This document shows positions 1-11,189 of a DNA stretch of 64,000 nucleotides, piece after piece. Numbering within the stretch: the stretch's first letter is position 1; the number at the start of each line of letters is the position of its first letter. Source of the stretch: Verpa conica. Lineage: Eukaryota > Ascomycota > Pezizomycetes > Pezizales > Morchellaceae. The position numbers and the translations under genes were made by a program. The notes below the pieces were generated by a model that saw only the letters and a list, made by a program, of their open reading frames with translations, did not search any database and was not told where the DNA came from. The DNA is taken from positions 1,426,001 through 1,490,000 of the forward strand of contig JAUFSD010000014.1 in NCBI GenBank assembly GCA_033030425.1, given 5' to 3'.

Positions 1-540
1 CTTTACGTGACATCATGGGCGGCAAACATCTAGAGGGGGGGGGAGGTTGGAATTTTAGATATGCATTTTTTTTATTATTATTCGCATATATGCAATTAGA
101 TTATCCGACGTATCAGAAAGTCCTACCCAGAAGGCTAACATCAACATAGGCCTTGGTATACGTAGACATTGTGGAGAGGAGTGTGGAAATTAAATAATCT
201 CTCTCTACTACGCCGTAACGGTGCACGCGGGATATCGTACCGTACCACATGAATCGATGTAAAAAAAAACACGATATGATACGGCGTAGTAAACGTCCCC
301 ACGGGAAATTTCTCCTATACCACGTTGCGGCGCGCGTGTACATACGATAACGGATATATATCGCAGGGATAGTTTCCGAGAAGGCGGGGAGAGGGGGGGT
401 TGCGTGAGTTATCATGTAGGAGTTTTATAAAAGTCGTTTGGTATCTACGCATCGCGGGATTTTGTTTTGTTTGGCCCTCCGTTTTATCGATTGCAGGAGG
501 TTTGTCCCTACGTATGACAAAGCTGGGTTTGTGATACCTG

Positions 541-582
541 GAGTCTGAGTACGCGCTGTCGGCCAATGGGCGCTAAGACATG
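541..582 (+). repeat. Dispersed direct repeat, copy 1
   Basis: A segment reading AGTCTGAGTACGCGCTG followed by CCAAT and GGGCGCTAA recurs at 1314-1355 in the same orientation, with a few substitutions and a small insertion. The two copies lie about 770 bp apart. No termini or target duplications were found, so the class of element is unknown. Confidence 0.6.
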
Positions 583-1313
583 GATTGAAGATTCCTAGAA
601 CGGAGCGAGCTTTTCAGATGTGAAGTTCTTGTTCGTGGGTTTGGGTTAATTAATTGCTGTGGATAGGTGTGCTTGTAGGTGATTTGTGAGCTAACGTGTG
701 GTGGAAATACCCAATGCTACATATGTATTAGGGCTTTTACTAGCAAACTTGGTCGAGGGGTTCGATATTGCGTTTAATAGGTATATCAAATAGAACTTCG
801 ATAAGTATACGAATACGAGCCGATAGTCTCATTTCTCGCAGTCTGTATAAATATACGAAGGTGGGGACTTTTATAAATGATGGTAATTTAGTCATTTCGG
901 TATATATATCCAGGGCTGAGAATAGGTATGCTTGTAGAATAATCATTCTTGTAGGTAATAGTCTTATAGAGATAAGTAGTTATTGTAAAGACAATCCCTT
1001 GAGTCATCTTCAGCAGAATGTATACAAAGAAACAGTATACAACCGAGCTGCTGGTCGTATAAAATTCTTAACAATGTGATCAAGGTAAATATCCCAATCG
1101 CCGGTTCTATACTAACATGGAATAGGTGATCAAAGCCTGAGGAACTTGCTGTTTTCTAGAATGACCAACATCAGGTTAACCCGTTGTTTGTCAAAAAACC
1201 ATTTCAGGGAGTAATAACCAGCACATGCACTAGTAAATAGGTCCTCATCACGCTTTACCAGCTGCAGACATGATAAAATGATGATAGTATACGTGCTTGT
1301 CGTGATGGGGTCT

Positions 1314-1355
1314 AGTCTGAGTACGCGCTGCTGACCAATAATGGGCGCTAAACCA
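1314..1355 (+). repeat. Dispersed direct repeat, copy 2
   Basis: Second copy of the repeat at 541-582. It has the same orientation and is slightly longer because of a small insertion before GGGCGCTAA. Confidence 0.6.
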
Positions 1356-2693
1356 TCTCCAGAAGAGTAGGTGTATCTAAACCACTCGCTAGATCCCCCC
1401 ATACAAAAAGAATTATATACACCCGACTATATAGGGGGGGAGTGTGCGGTGTGGCGAATTACGAAACGTGCACGAGATGGATAATGGGAATCACGGATTG
1501 GGATGATACTTACCCATTTAATGCCTCTCTACACGGGGTTGTGTCACCATTAATGTAAGGGTCTAAGCGATCTCGACGGATTCTGGAACCCTTCCTTGAG
1601 ACATTCTCACGCCTTCCCCACCACGGTGGATTGAGAAGTTGGCTCGGTTGCGGCTCTCAGGCCCATGAGTTTTGCAAGAAAGACTAGAGTAGGCTCGAGG
1701 GAGTGCAGAGGCCTTCTTCTCCTGGGGAGTTGCGGCTATACCCCGAGGTCCCACAATGCGGTTCTGTTTCTAGACGGTTACTGAGTCATATAATGTCACT
1801 CATTCTAGAGGTGGCTGAAGAGACGCTAGTCGGTATCATTATAGGTAGATCCTTTGCTACATCCCGCTAATTCATCTATGTTGTTCGAATATGGACAATT
1901 GAAAATTCCCGCTCATTAATCAATAGAGTCGTAGATTTTAATTCTTTTAGCTATTTGTGCGTGGTAGGGGTGAAAATTCAGATCGACCAGTTGATCTACA
2001 GCCTCCGGTAAATCTAATAACAGTGGCAGTGGTCGCACTAGTTCTCCCACAAAAGTATGGGCTATTTCTCAGGAAAAACCTGCGCCACCGCAGCCAGGTG
2101 TCATCAGACTTTCCCCACCTCATAGCACATGTAGATGTAGTTCTAGATTTAGCGATTTGGGTTAGGACAGGTTCAAGACCTAGGTATATCATACTTTGCT
2201 TAATGTGCGCTGTATATAATATTAAATGCTAGTTAGGTGCTAGGAACGAGTGATAAACGATGGCCTGAATTTACATTACCCTCTACCACAACAAAGGCGC
2301 TGTAGTCTCCCGACAGTGCATATAACTCAAGCTTATCTAGATATTGATATATAAAGCCGGATAAGTATATATGAAAGCCGGGGAGATAGCCGTATTGATT
2401 AATACTAATGAATATATATTTTGAAATATTGTTTTATACTACATGTAGCTAAATAAAAGAACCTCCATTATGAGATAGAGTTGGAAAAACGGTGTTTTAA
2501 AACACTATTACCGAACCCTGCTACCTTTTAGCATAGCTCACGGGTTGTATGTAATCAATGAATAGATCTCCTCAAACCCGCCCCCTGCCACCATATACAT
2601 TCCAAACGTACCCAGGGGATTTCATTCTCCTAATGCCCCTCTTAGAGCTAAAGAAAGGAGAAGAGGCTCCATGAGCCTAAGGATCTACATGGC

Positions 2694-3709
2694 CTATTTA
2701 TTCTCATCAAGATAGGCATTGATATCATTCGCAAGTTGTTTCAAGTCCTGGTGAATATATCGTTTCATCCTGTCATCCCCCAGCACACCAGTACTAAAGA
2801 GCCACCCGAGTTGCTTATCGGTGGCTCTGATCTTATTCCACGTTCTGACTACACATGTCTCTGATGTGTGATCTAGGCCTGGGATGGAGGTAATCGTGAC
2901 ATCAGTATCGCTTACAGCCGAGCTGTTCGGCGTCATCATTGTCTCGGACTGAGGTTTCGTTAAAATATGTACTATATAACTTAAGAACTGGAAGTGAATA
3001 CCTGTAAAGGTCCCTGGGTGGCTTCTGCCATATTTTCCTTCTCGAGAAGTGATAAATTCTTATCTGTGAGTTGGCTCAGACCATCACCGATAAGTTTCTC
3101 CATCTTCGTATGAAGGCCTTCCGCTATCGAAGATCCGATATCGGCTATTACTCTCCGCTCTAGCTCTTCGTTCTTTTTCTCTAGGCTATCGCATTTCCCT
3201 TTCAATGCTTCGCATGTCTTCTGGAGTTCATCTATCATCCTTGAATGCTCAACCGCACTAGCCGCTATATCAGACACTGGGAGGGAGTTTTCTGATGTGT
3301 TTTTGTTAGGAGTACCAAGGATTTCCTTGCGGAGTTCCTCCAGCTCCTGATTGTCTCTGAGTTTAAATTTCAAATATGAACCTTCCCAAGTTGTGACTAA
3401 GGCTTTGTCAATTTCGGTCCGGGTCTTCTCAAGTAAGTTGTCTATGGCATACCTACATGAATGCCAGGAGTATTCGCTGAACAGGATATTCTCATTAAGT
3501 GCAATAGACGGGTTTTCACTGGCTAGAATCGAATCGAGATGACTTGTTTCCGGTACGATTGCGGCAATATATGAAGGGGTATTGCTATCTTGAGGGGTGG
3601 TTTTGAAGGTGATAACCTTGCCTTTGATATTTCTGTACCATTCATAGTTTTCTGACCGACAGTCCTTGTTAGAGCTGCATGGACAAGAAATCCTATCGGG
3701 AATACCCAT
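2694..3709 (-). CDS. Two-exon coiled-coil protein of unknown function
   Basis: Exons run 3709..3002 and 2948..2694. They are separated by a 53-bp phase-0 intron (GTATTC donor, CCTCAG acceptor, TTAAC branch-like site), giving about 320 aa. The first third has a Cys-rich N-terminus (CPCSSNKDC). The middle, roughly residues 160-200, is a strongly charged heptad-like segment (LEKKNEELERR) typical of a coiled coil. The second exon is short and acidic and ends in DLKQLANDINAYLDENK. I used the ATG at 3709; an in-frame GTG lies just upstream. A GTAAGT consensus upstream suggests a possible extra 5' exon, but I found no frame-compatible splice. I do not recognise the family and make no functional claim. 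The gene is divergent from the pseudouridine glycosidase gene. Confidence 0.65.
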
Positions 3710-4127
3710 CACAAGAGGACTTACTGATAATCTGATCGCATAAGATATCAGACATGGTTTGGTATCCTTTGATATATCTGTATTGGGATTAGAAAACTTT
3801 GGATATCTGTGGGTAGCTAATAAACGGGCTGAGGTGTTTATATGCTGGGCAAAGTGGCTACTGGATCTTGCAAACTGGGTAGGGACTTAAGGTATGCGGG
3901 CCTCTGAATATCTTATTACTAGTTAATATCAAGTGTTGAAGGAACAAGTTCCCGGTGGTCCATCAGGCACCTCTACTTGGTTGCCTGAAGGCTGAGGCCA
4001 TCTGATAAGAGCAGGACCAAACCCCAACCCTGAGATTATCTGCCAGTCAGTTACCCGGCTACCCAGGGTTAATCTTTTCCTCCCACCAAAGGTAAAAAAG
4101 AAAAAGGTCTTGGAGCGCTGGAGCAAA
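3710..4127. promoter_or_regulatory. Divergent intergenic promoter region
   Basis: This 418-bp gap separates the starts of the coiled-coil gene (-) and the pseudouridine glycosidase gene (+), so it should hold both promoters. No specific regulatory motif could be assigned. Confidence 0.35.
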
Positions 4128-5455
4128 ATGTCGTTCCCCAGACTATGTTCGTCAATGCACACCAGAGTAATAGGAGTGCGTCAAAATTATGCAAGATTTA
4201 CCTTAGTACCTGCTTCTCGCCGTCATGTTTCTTCCATACGAATTACACGCACGTCCAGCAGCCCTAAATACAGCAAATTCATTAAGGTCTCCCCCGAGGT
4301 TGAGGACGCATTATCTCGGGGTGCTCCTGTAGTGGCCTTTGAATCAGCTACCATCACAAACCCTAAGAAAACTGGAGGTCAGATCTCGCAAACCAAGTAT
4401 AAAAAAAAGAAGGAGAAGGAGAGAGGGCTTGCACTAAACTGTTGTTTGTATAGGTATACCTTATCCCGGAAATCTCGAATATGCTGCTAGGATCGAGGGC
4501 GAGGTCCGGAAGATGGGTGTTGTCCCAGTTACAATTACTGTCGTGGCTGGATTCGTACACATCGGCGTTATAGATGCGGACCTTTACAGGAGGTTGATGG
4601 CTAGGGAGCCTATGAAGGTTACGCAACGAGACTTGCCATATATCATTGGGATGGTGTGTTCAGACATCACACCCTCGTTATATTCGTTGTGTTCATTCTC
4701 AGTTTACTAAGAGGAGGGGGGTTGGGTAGCCTACGAAGTGGAGTGGTGGTCTGACTGTCTCGGCCACAATTAGTATCGCCGAGATGGTGGGAATCAAGGT
4801 AATGGCGACAGGGGGCATAGGCGGCGTTCACCGGTCGGCTACAACGTTGATGGATATTTCTTCTGATGTACACGAGCTTGGTCGGAAGAATGTGGCGGTG
4901 GTGTGCTCCGGCCCTAAGGTATATCTGGACTCGTTGGCGACCATCGAGTACTTGGAGACACGAGGTGTTCCTGTAGCAACATTCGGGCCTGGTTCGATGG
5001 AGGTAATGGTACCGACCTTTTATAGCCGCGATGGTGTAGCGCAAAGTCCGCTGGTTCTGCAAACTGCTAAGGATGCTGCAAAAGTTATTTGTATGGCTAG
5101 CTCTCTGGGAATGTATTAGAAGAGTTTACTAACGATATTGTCAGATGCCAGCCATAACCTAGGACTGAAGTGTGGGCAGCTTTTTTGCAATCCTATCTCG
5201 TCTGTATCCTCATTAAACATTCAGACTGTCGAAAAGAGCGTACACACATACTTCAAGCAGCGCAAGAAGAAAAATAAGAAAGATAAAGAAGTCGTCTCGG
5301 ATATTATCAGCTTAGTCAGACAGTTTTCAAGGGAGCAAGCAGTACCTGCGGAGAAAACACTTCTATTAAGTAATGCTAGGAAGGCAGCGGAAATTGCCAT
5401 CGAGCTGTCGAAGCTCGAGTTATCAGAAGAACCGTTTGTTCCCCCATCTCTCTAA
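4128..5455 (+). CDS. psuG: Pseudouridine-5'-phosphate glycosidase (PsuG/IndA family)
   Basis: The family splits the C-C glycosidic bond of pseudouridine 5'-phosphate into uracil and ribose 5-phosphate. Exons 4128..4377, 4454..4653, 4730..5112 and 5152..5455 give 378 aa, all phase-consistent. Family hallmarks seen in order are VVAFES (glutamate of the ES motif), GIPYPGNLEYAARIE, KVTQRDLP, the ATGGIGGVHR loop, DISSDVHELG, VAVVCSGPK with a lysine, LETRGVPVATFG and, after the last intron, LFCNPI. Conserved Glu, Asp and Lys catalytic positions appear to be kept. The first 45 residues are Arg/Ser-rich and almost free of acidic residues, which suggests a mitochondrial presequence (inference). There is no PfkB pseudouridine-kinase domain fused at the C-terminus, and no kinase gene nearby. 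The third intron is only 39 bp. Residues PKKTG before GIPYP look like a small insertion relative to the usual HG-PYP. Confidence 0.9.
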
Positions 5456-7263
5456 TATAAAATATATTCATTTGGTCTTTTCCATGTGTGGTGAGCTTAT
5501 CTAACAATTTATCTAGTAAGTTTAGGGATCGCTGGTCTGACATCCGAGGCGCTTCCCAGGTTTCGTATCAGCCGTCGAGATTGGGAATAAGGCGGACGGT
5601 GGACCATGAACAAGAGATTGTGATCGATTGTGGCAAAAGAAATTGGCAGGGTGGTTTTTAATAGAGGAGGTGTGTATTTGTGACTGAGACTTTAGTAGAT
5701 AGATCTAGGGGTCTCGGAGTGTGATAAAAGAAGGCGTAAAGGGTTGGTTTTGTTGTAATTGTACGCTCTACTCATTTGTTCAGGTAGATGTATTAGTATT
5801 TTTCGTCACTCAAGGATATAAGGGTAGTAAGTTTAGACTCTGTATATACCCTATAAAATCTCTATAGAGCACTGGCTGAAGAGTGAGGTATCTGCTCTGA
5901 CAATCTGGGTTTATCATTTAGCGAGTGAGAGCCTGTGATGAGTACTGTGATGACTCAGCTGTAGCTGTGCCTAGGTAGAAACATCTACACAAGGGTAAGC
6001 TATCACATTAGGGGCCTAGAACTCAAAAAGTCTAGGAATAGATGTAGATATTCGTCTAATCAAGCCTTAGTTCTGTTATGTAATTACATGTATTTAAAAT
6101 GAGAGATGAAGCTTCCAAGGAGATGTATTTCTACAACCCCGCACCCGGTAGTTGGTCTTCAACTCAGCGTTACCATTACCTATCACTCCCTATCATTACT
6201 TATCACTACTTATCGACCGTGACTACTGCATTGTCACGCAGGCCTGATTAGGGCTAGCCTGCTTACCTAGCCAAGAAAAACACATGGCATTACATGTAGA
6301 GTTCCTGTTCTCTCGAGAGACTTCATCTCTACTGATATGTAGCCCATGGAGGTTAGTTGCTTGACTTGATCAATCGGAGACAGTGCTCGGCTCTTCTCGG
6401 TTTCTTCCCCGTTCATTGATACCAGCTTTTGCTTTTCCCTTACTGGGCCCAATACTAAGCCTTCCCTCCCCTCCTTCAGCTCACTCAGTCCTGCAGTATG
6501 GCTCACTGCTGATGATATGACGTCTAGAACAGCTTTCTGAATAGAATCACACTATCCGCAATGCTACTTTACCCATTTATCCGCACCCCAGAGGTTGTAT
6601 CTTGGGTGCCAATCTTTCCCTCCGTCGCAATTACATACCATACAGACTCTAGCACCATGTCATTCATCCCTCCGCGCACGGTTCAATAGGAAGAGGACCC
6701 TGCAGCTGAGACAAGTGCGCCGAGAACTTTCCCACTGACAGCGAAGCAACCGACTTAGTTGCTGGAAGGCGTCTATGAGAAACTTGTCGAACAGTGGAAA
6801 AAGTCGATAATCCAGACAGGAGATCGTATTTCCCCAAAGGTTCACAAACAGTCAATATGATCGCCGTACTACATGTTAAATTTGTGGTCTTCTCTGGTTG
6901 GGCTGTTGGGCAAGGGTTACTGGATGCTTCCCCATAAGACATTTCGGTCGAATACTGCTAGCTTCTTCGTGATTTCAGCCTTGTCTAGTTTGGCACGCAC
7001 CTTTGAAGAACTCCCTTTAGCTACGCACTCCCTAATCGTGTTCTTCAAAGGCAGTAGACTTGTGGACTACCTCCGCTGTATCGAAACCGTCCGAGTCAAA
7101 AAAGGACGCGACGAGACGTATGTGCACCTCTCTCTGATCTGTGCATTTTCAAACACGGAGTACACGCATTTACGAGACTGACGACTCTCTAATAGGTTGA
7201 GTAATCGGCACACGCTACGCACTCCGGCGCGATCACGAATCTAGCCATTCCGTACCAGGAACA
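5456..7263. other. Intergenic region with no convincing gene
   Basis: 1.8 kb between the pseudouridine glycosidase gene and the ankyrin-CorA gene. Short degenerate repeats of TATCACT/TATCATT type lie near 6175-6225. Open frames at 6664-7181 are short and have no recognisable domain; some could be untranslated or upstream exon sequence of the ankyrin gene, but I found no splice that supports this. Confidence 0.5.
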
Positions 7264-10200
7264 ATGTCGTATCCAGCAGCTATGTCGTTTCCAGCAGGCA
7301 TCACAAGAGCGAATGCTCTTTCCCTACACCCTCCGGAAACACCCAAAAGGCATAGTCTCAATGTTTCGGTCTCAGATATTTCCGATGTTGTGGACGGTAG
7401 TGGTAGGTTTATCGGCGATGGAGCACGGGAGACGTTGATCAATGCAGCTAGCGACGGGGATGAAGCTGCTGTAAAAAAGCTTATCGAGGCAGGGACGAAT
7501 ATTAATGCTGCGGGGATTTCCGGGAAAACGGCTTTGCAGGTGGCGGCGGAGAATGGGCATGAGGGAATGGTCAGGATTCTCCTGGGCGCCGGAGCTTTTC
7601 TAGTAACACCAGCAGCAGAATACTCCGGGAGAACGGCATTGCAGGCAGCCGCAGAAGGTGGCCATGAAGGTGTGGTGAGAACACTTCTTGGTGCTGGGGC
7701 AAGAGTAGATAGCCCACCAACTGGGTCTTCTGGAAGGACGGCTTTACAGGCGGCAGCGGGTAAGGGGCACAAGGGTATGGCTAGGATTCTTCTCGAAGCC
7801 GGTGCCAACATCAACGCCCCACCATCGAAGGCTTCTGGAAGGACCGCCTTGCAAGCGGCAGCTGAGGGCGGCCATGAAGATGTGGTCAAGATGCTTCTGA
7901 ATGCCGGTGCCGATGTCGAGGCGCCTCCATCGGATTACCATGGCCGGACAGCTTTACAGGCAGCAGCAGGTGCAGGAAAGGAGAATATTGTCAAGATCTT
8001 ACTCAATGCTGGTGCTAATATCGAAGCAGCACCAGCCGAGCATTCTGGTCGAACTGCTTTGCAGGCGGCAGCCGAAGATGGGCGAGAAGATGTGGTATCT
8101 ATGCTTCTCAGGCATCGTGCCAACGTTAACGCTTTGCCGTCAAGCTCCTCTGGTAGGACTGCATTGCAAGCAGCGGCGGAGGCCGGGCACCAGGCAATAG
8201 CAAAGGCTCTTATAAAAGCTGGGGCCGACACCGATGCACCAATATCCGAGTTTTCGGGGAAGACGGCGCTGCAAGCAGCAGCGGGCGGTGGACACGAAAT
8301 GGTTGTAAGGCTTCTTCTGGAAGCTGAGGCTGCTACTGGTGCGTCGAAATCAGAGTCGTATGGAGCAGAAGCACTGGAAGCAGCGGTGGGAGCCGGACAT
8401 GGGGGAGTCGTTAAAATACTTCTTGACGGTGGAGTAAACATTAATGCTAGAGATTCACTTGGCAGAACGTGCTTATTTTCTTCAAGAATGAATAGTGAGA
8501 TGTTACATGAGCTGCTAAAGTTGGGTGCCTATATTGACCACCAAGACTATGACGGGTTAACACCTCTTCATTATGCTGCCGATATAGGCTGTAAAGATCT
8601 CCTTACTTGCTTACTCGAGGCTGGGGCAGACATGGAGATTGAAGACAACAGGACTCGAAGACCTCTGCATCTAGCGCTTGAAAAGAAACACGAGGACCTA
8701 GTGAAGTTGCTCCTGGAGGCGGGTGATAATATCCGGGATTCTCGTGTCAAGAGTTGGCGGGTGGTGCTAGACGCAAGTGAGGACGATATCATTATGATAA
8801 GTGAGAACGCTTCTGGTGGGAATGCGATAAAGAAGAGCGATATCGAGAATGTGGAGCTTGGGATTGAATCTGAGGATTTGCTACCGATGAAGCATTTCTA
8901 GTAAGTACAAGTATTGCACCGATTTGAAAAGTATTATACTAAGCTCTAAATTAGTTCTGCATATGGCCGCAAGTGGGATGATAGGAAATGTTTACAACTA
9001 GTAGACCCCTGGGTATTCATGACGAAGTACATAGTCATCCAACCTCAAGATCACCCTAAGCGGGATCAAGTCGATATCCAATGGATGTGGGCACTTGTAA
9101 ACCCGAAAAAGGATCAACATGTACGCTCACGAAATTTTGGTGTTGGTATTCCGAATATTGGACATATAGCAACGACCGCCCATACAAAAGGTGGGTATTA
9201 CCTGTTTAAATTGAGGAGTTCCAATGTGACTGATTTGACTGGTAGCTCTTTTGATTTGTTACGTTGGTTTCGATTTCTTCGTCCACATCCCTCCGGATGC
9301 AGCTGAAGTGGAATCGGGCGAATCTTGTTTTCATACCGAACTTGAAAGGAGTCAAATATCTTGGATCATGCGGAAAACAGACTCTGCGGACAGAAATTCT
9401 AATCAAATCTTCCGCTCCATGAGCTATAGGAGTACTTTGGAATATGGATATGTACCAAAACATGGGGTTGATTTTTTTACGCTGTTTATCAAGGATCTGC
9501 ACGAAAAATGGCGGGAAATTTTCCTAAGGGCTGATAATCATCTTAAAGAGAGCGTACGTATCTGGCTCTCCCGTTTCTTTGAGTATTTCTTGTTTTTGAA
9601 TTGTATTCTAATTCTAGTCTCGACTACGTAGCGGAAAAACCTCTTGCGCAAGGAAGGGAAAACCACAAGCCTTATTCGTACTCTGCTAAGAGACGCGCAG
9701 CAATGGTCAGACTTTCGGTCATTGTATAAATTGCATGTAAAGAAGGCTAGGGATTTGGTGAAGAAATTTAAAGAGCGGCGCGTCCTGCACGATGAGGTAA
9801 ATGTATTGGGGGAGAAGGAGCCAGTTAACCTTGAAGAGTTAGAAGACTACGAGTCAATAATTGATGCCCCTGAAGAGAAGAAAAAGAAGAAGAAAAAAGG
9901 GGGGAAAGCAGGAAAGGGACGTAAGGAAGAGGAAGAGATCATGGCCGAGATTGAAAATCTAAATTCTGCGATTGACTCAATGAAGAAAGATTGTAAAGAT
10001 TCAGTCAACAAGCTAGAAAGAAAGACGAAGGACATGATCGAGCTTGTGAGTACTCATTTCTAATTAGCCTTAGAGGTAAGATTGTGGTCTAATTTGGGGT
10101 GGGCTACTTTAGGAATTCAACTTGGTTTCTATCTTCGAAGCGCGCATCTCAACTTCGACAGCCCAAAGTATGAAGCGGCTCACCTGGATTACTGTAAGGC

Positions 10201-10653
10201 CCCTCCAAGTATATTAAGTCATGGGTGCTAATGCGAGTCTAGTTTGTCTTTTTGCCGTTGCTTTTCGTCGCGGTAAGTATCAAGCCCTGTAGAATTCTTC
10301 TTAAGGAAATAGGAAGCTAATTTATTTTTTCATAATTACCAGAGTCTTTTCGGTATGAATTTAGACGTGTTGGGTAGCGGTGACGTTAAGTGGTGGTGGT
10401 ACGCGATATTGAGTGTATCAGTGTTTATCATGGTTCTCTCTGGGTGGGCTATGTTTAAACATGCTAATGTTTGTTACCCTGGTTTTTCTGGGTGATTTAT
10501 TTTATTAGTTGCTTACAAGTTACACAGGTAGTCGATAGATGGTGTGAGAAGGTGTTTGTTGGACTTTCGGGGAAATTTCCATCAGTTCCTTTTATTCAGA
10601 GGGATAAAAAGTTTCTGGGGGATGAGGAGAACGTAAAGCAGAAGTTTTCCTAG
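7264..10653 (+). CDS. Ankyrin-repeat / CorA-type cation channel fusion
   Basis: Eight exons (7264..8900, 8955..9241, 9303..9553, 9632..10045, 10113..10193, 10243..10272, 10343..10468, 10528..10653) give 983 aa in frame. Residues of about 55-500 hold some 13 ankyrin repeats; eight follow an almost identical 35-residue pattern (SGRTALQAAAE-GHE). A cytosolic region follows (DPWVFMTKY; RDQVDIQWMWALV), then a lysine-rich coiled-coil stalk. Two membrane helices end the protein, the first closing with FLPLLFVASLFGMN. GMN is the selectivity signature of CorA Mg2+ channels, and its place after TWITFVFLP fits the family. Read naively the gene seems to stop at 8901, but that TAG overlaps a perfect GTAAGT donor. 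Introns are 54, 61, 78, 67, 49, 70 and 59 bp. The last splice (GTTTGT donor) is the least certain; without it the protein ends at 10495. Likely a membrane Mg2+/divalent cation transporter with a protein-binding N-terminus. Confidence 0.85.
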
Positions 10654-11189
10654 TAACAGACCTCATAAGATGGATAGCAGCTTACGAATAATGGATGAAT
10701 GATGAATGATGAATGACAATTAATGGCTGGGGGTAATGGGCTGGGCGGGGTAACTTTTTATATGGGCGTTATATCACTAGCAAAATCATTGCTTTTTACT
10801 ATGTTAGTATTTATAGGAAATCTATAGTTATATTCTACCTCTTGAAAGGAATTATTTGAGATGAATGGTGAGTGTGGTATGGTATGGTAAGGAATGAGGA
10901 CGTGGTTTGCCTATATTACTGTTTTTGATGAACTAGCTCATTTCGTACACGGTGGTATGTAAAGACTATAGAAAATAGCCGTATATAAAGTCTCCGGTAG
11001 GAAATCAAATAAATATAAAATGGGGGAGAACCCTGGCCCTGATGCTGGAATAACCCTAACCCAGCAGAGCCCCTTGATCCAGAAACACCAAGAGAACATC
11101 ACCACCAAACGTCACTACATCCGGCACCATAGGCTGCCAGCCGGAAGAGATAACCTGAAATCGGTCCCCAAAGCTCTATCAACCTAAAT
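10654..11189. other. Intergenic region with short GATGAAT tandem repeat
   Basis: 536 bp between two + strand genes. About four imperfect copies of GATGAAT lie near 10690-10716 and a GGTATGGTAT tract near 10875. This is the likely promoter and 5' UTR region of the transporter gene. No other feature seen. Confidence 0.5.

Larger units (their letters stand above)
1..2693. other. Gene-free AT-rich stretch
   Basis: I see no supportable gene in this 2.7 kb. The open frames are short, overlap each other on both strands and show no recognisable domain or splice continuity. It contains one dispersed direct repeat, listed separately, and several small TATA-type low-complexity tracts. It probably is intergenic or decayed repeat DNA. 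Confidence 0.6.

Noticed and set aside
6267..7181. Short frames upstream of the ankyrin gene as extra exons or an NLR N-terminus
   Set aside because: No NACHT or NB-ARC motif (no P-loop) and no splice that keeps phase with the ATG at 7264; the ankyrin gene turned out to be a CorA fusion.
7233..8441. Long minus-strand frames across the ankyrin region
   Set aside because: They are shadows of the repeated plus-strand codons; they have the same periodicity and no independent features.
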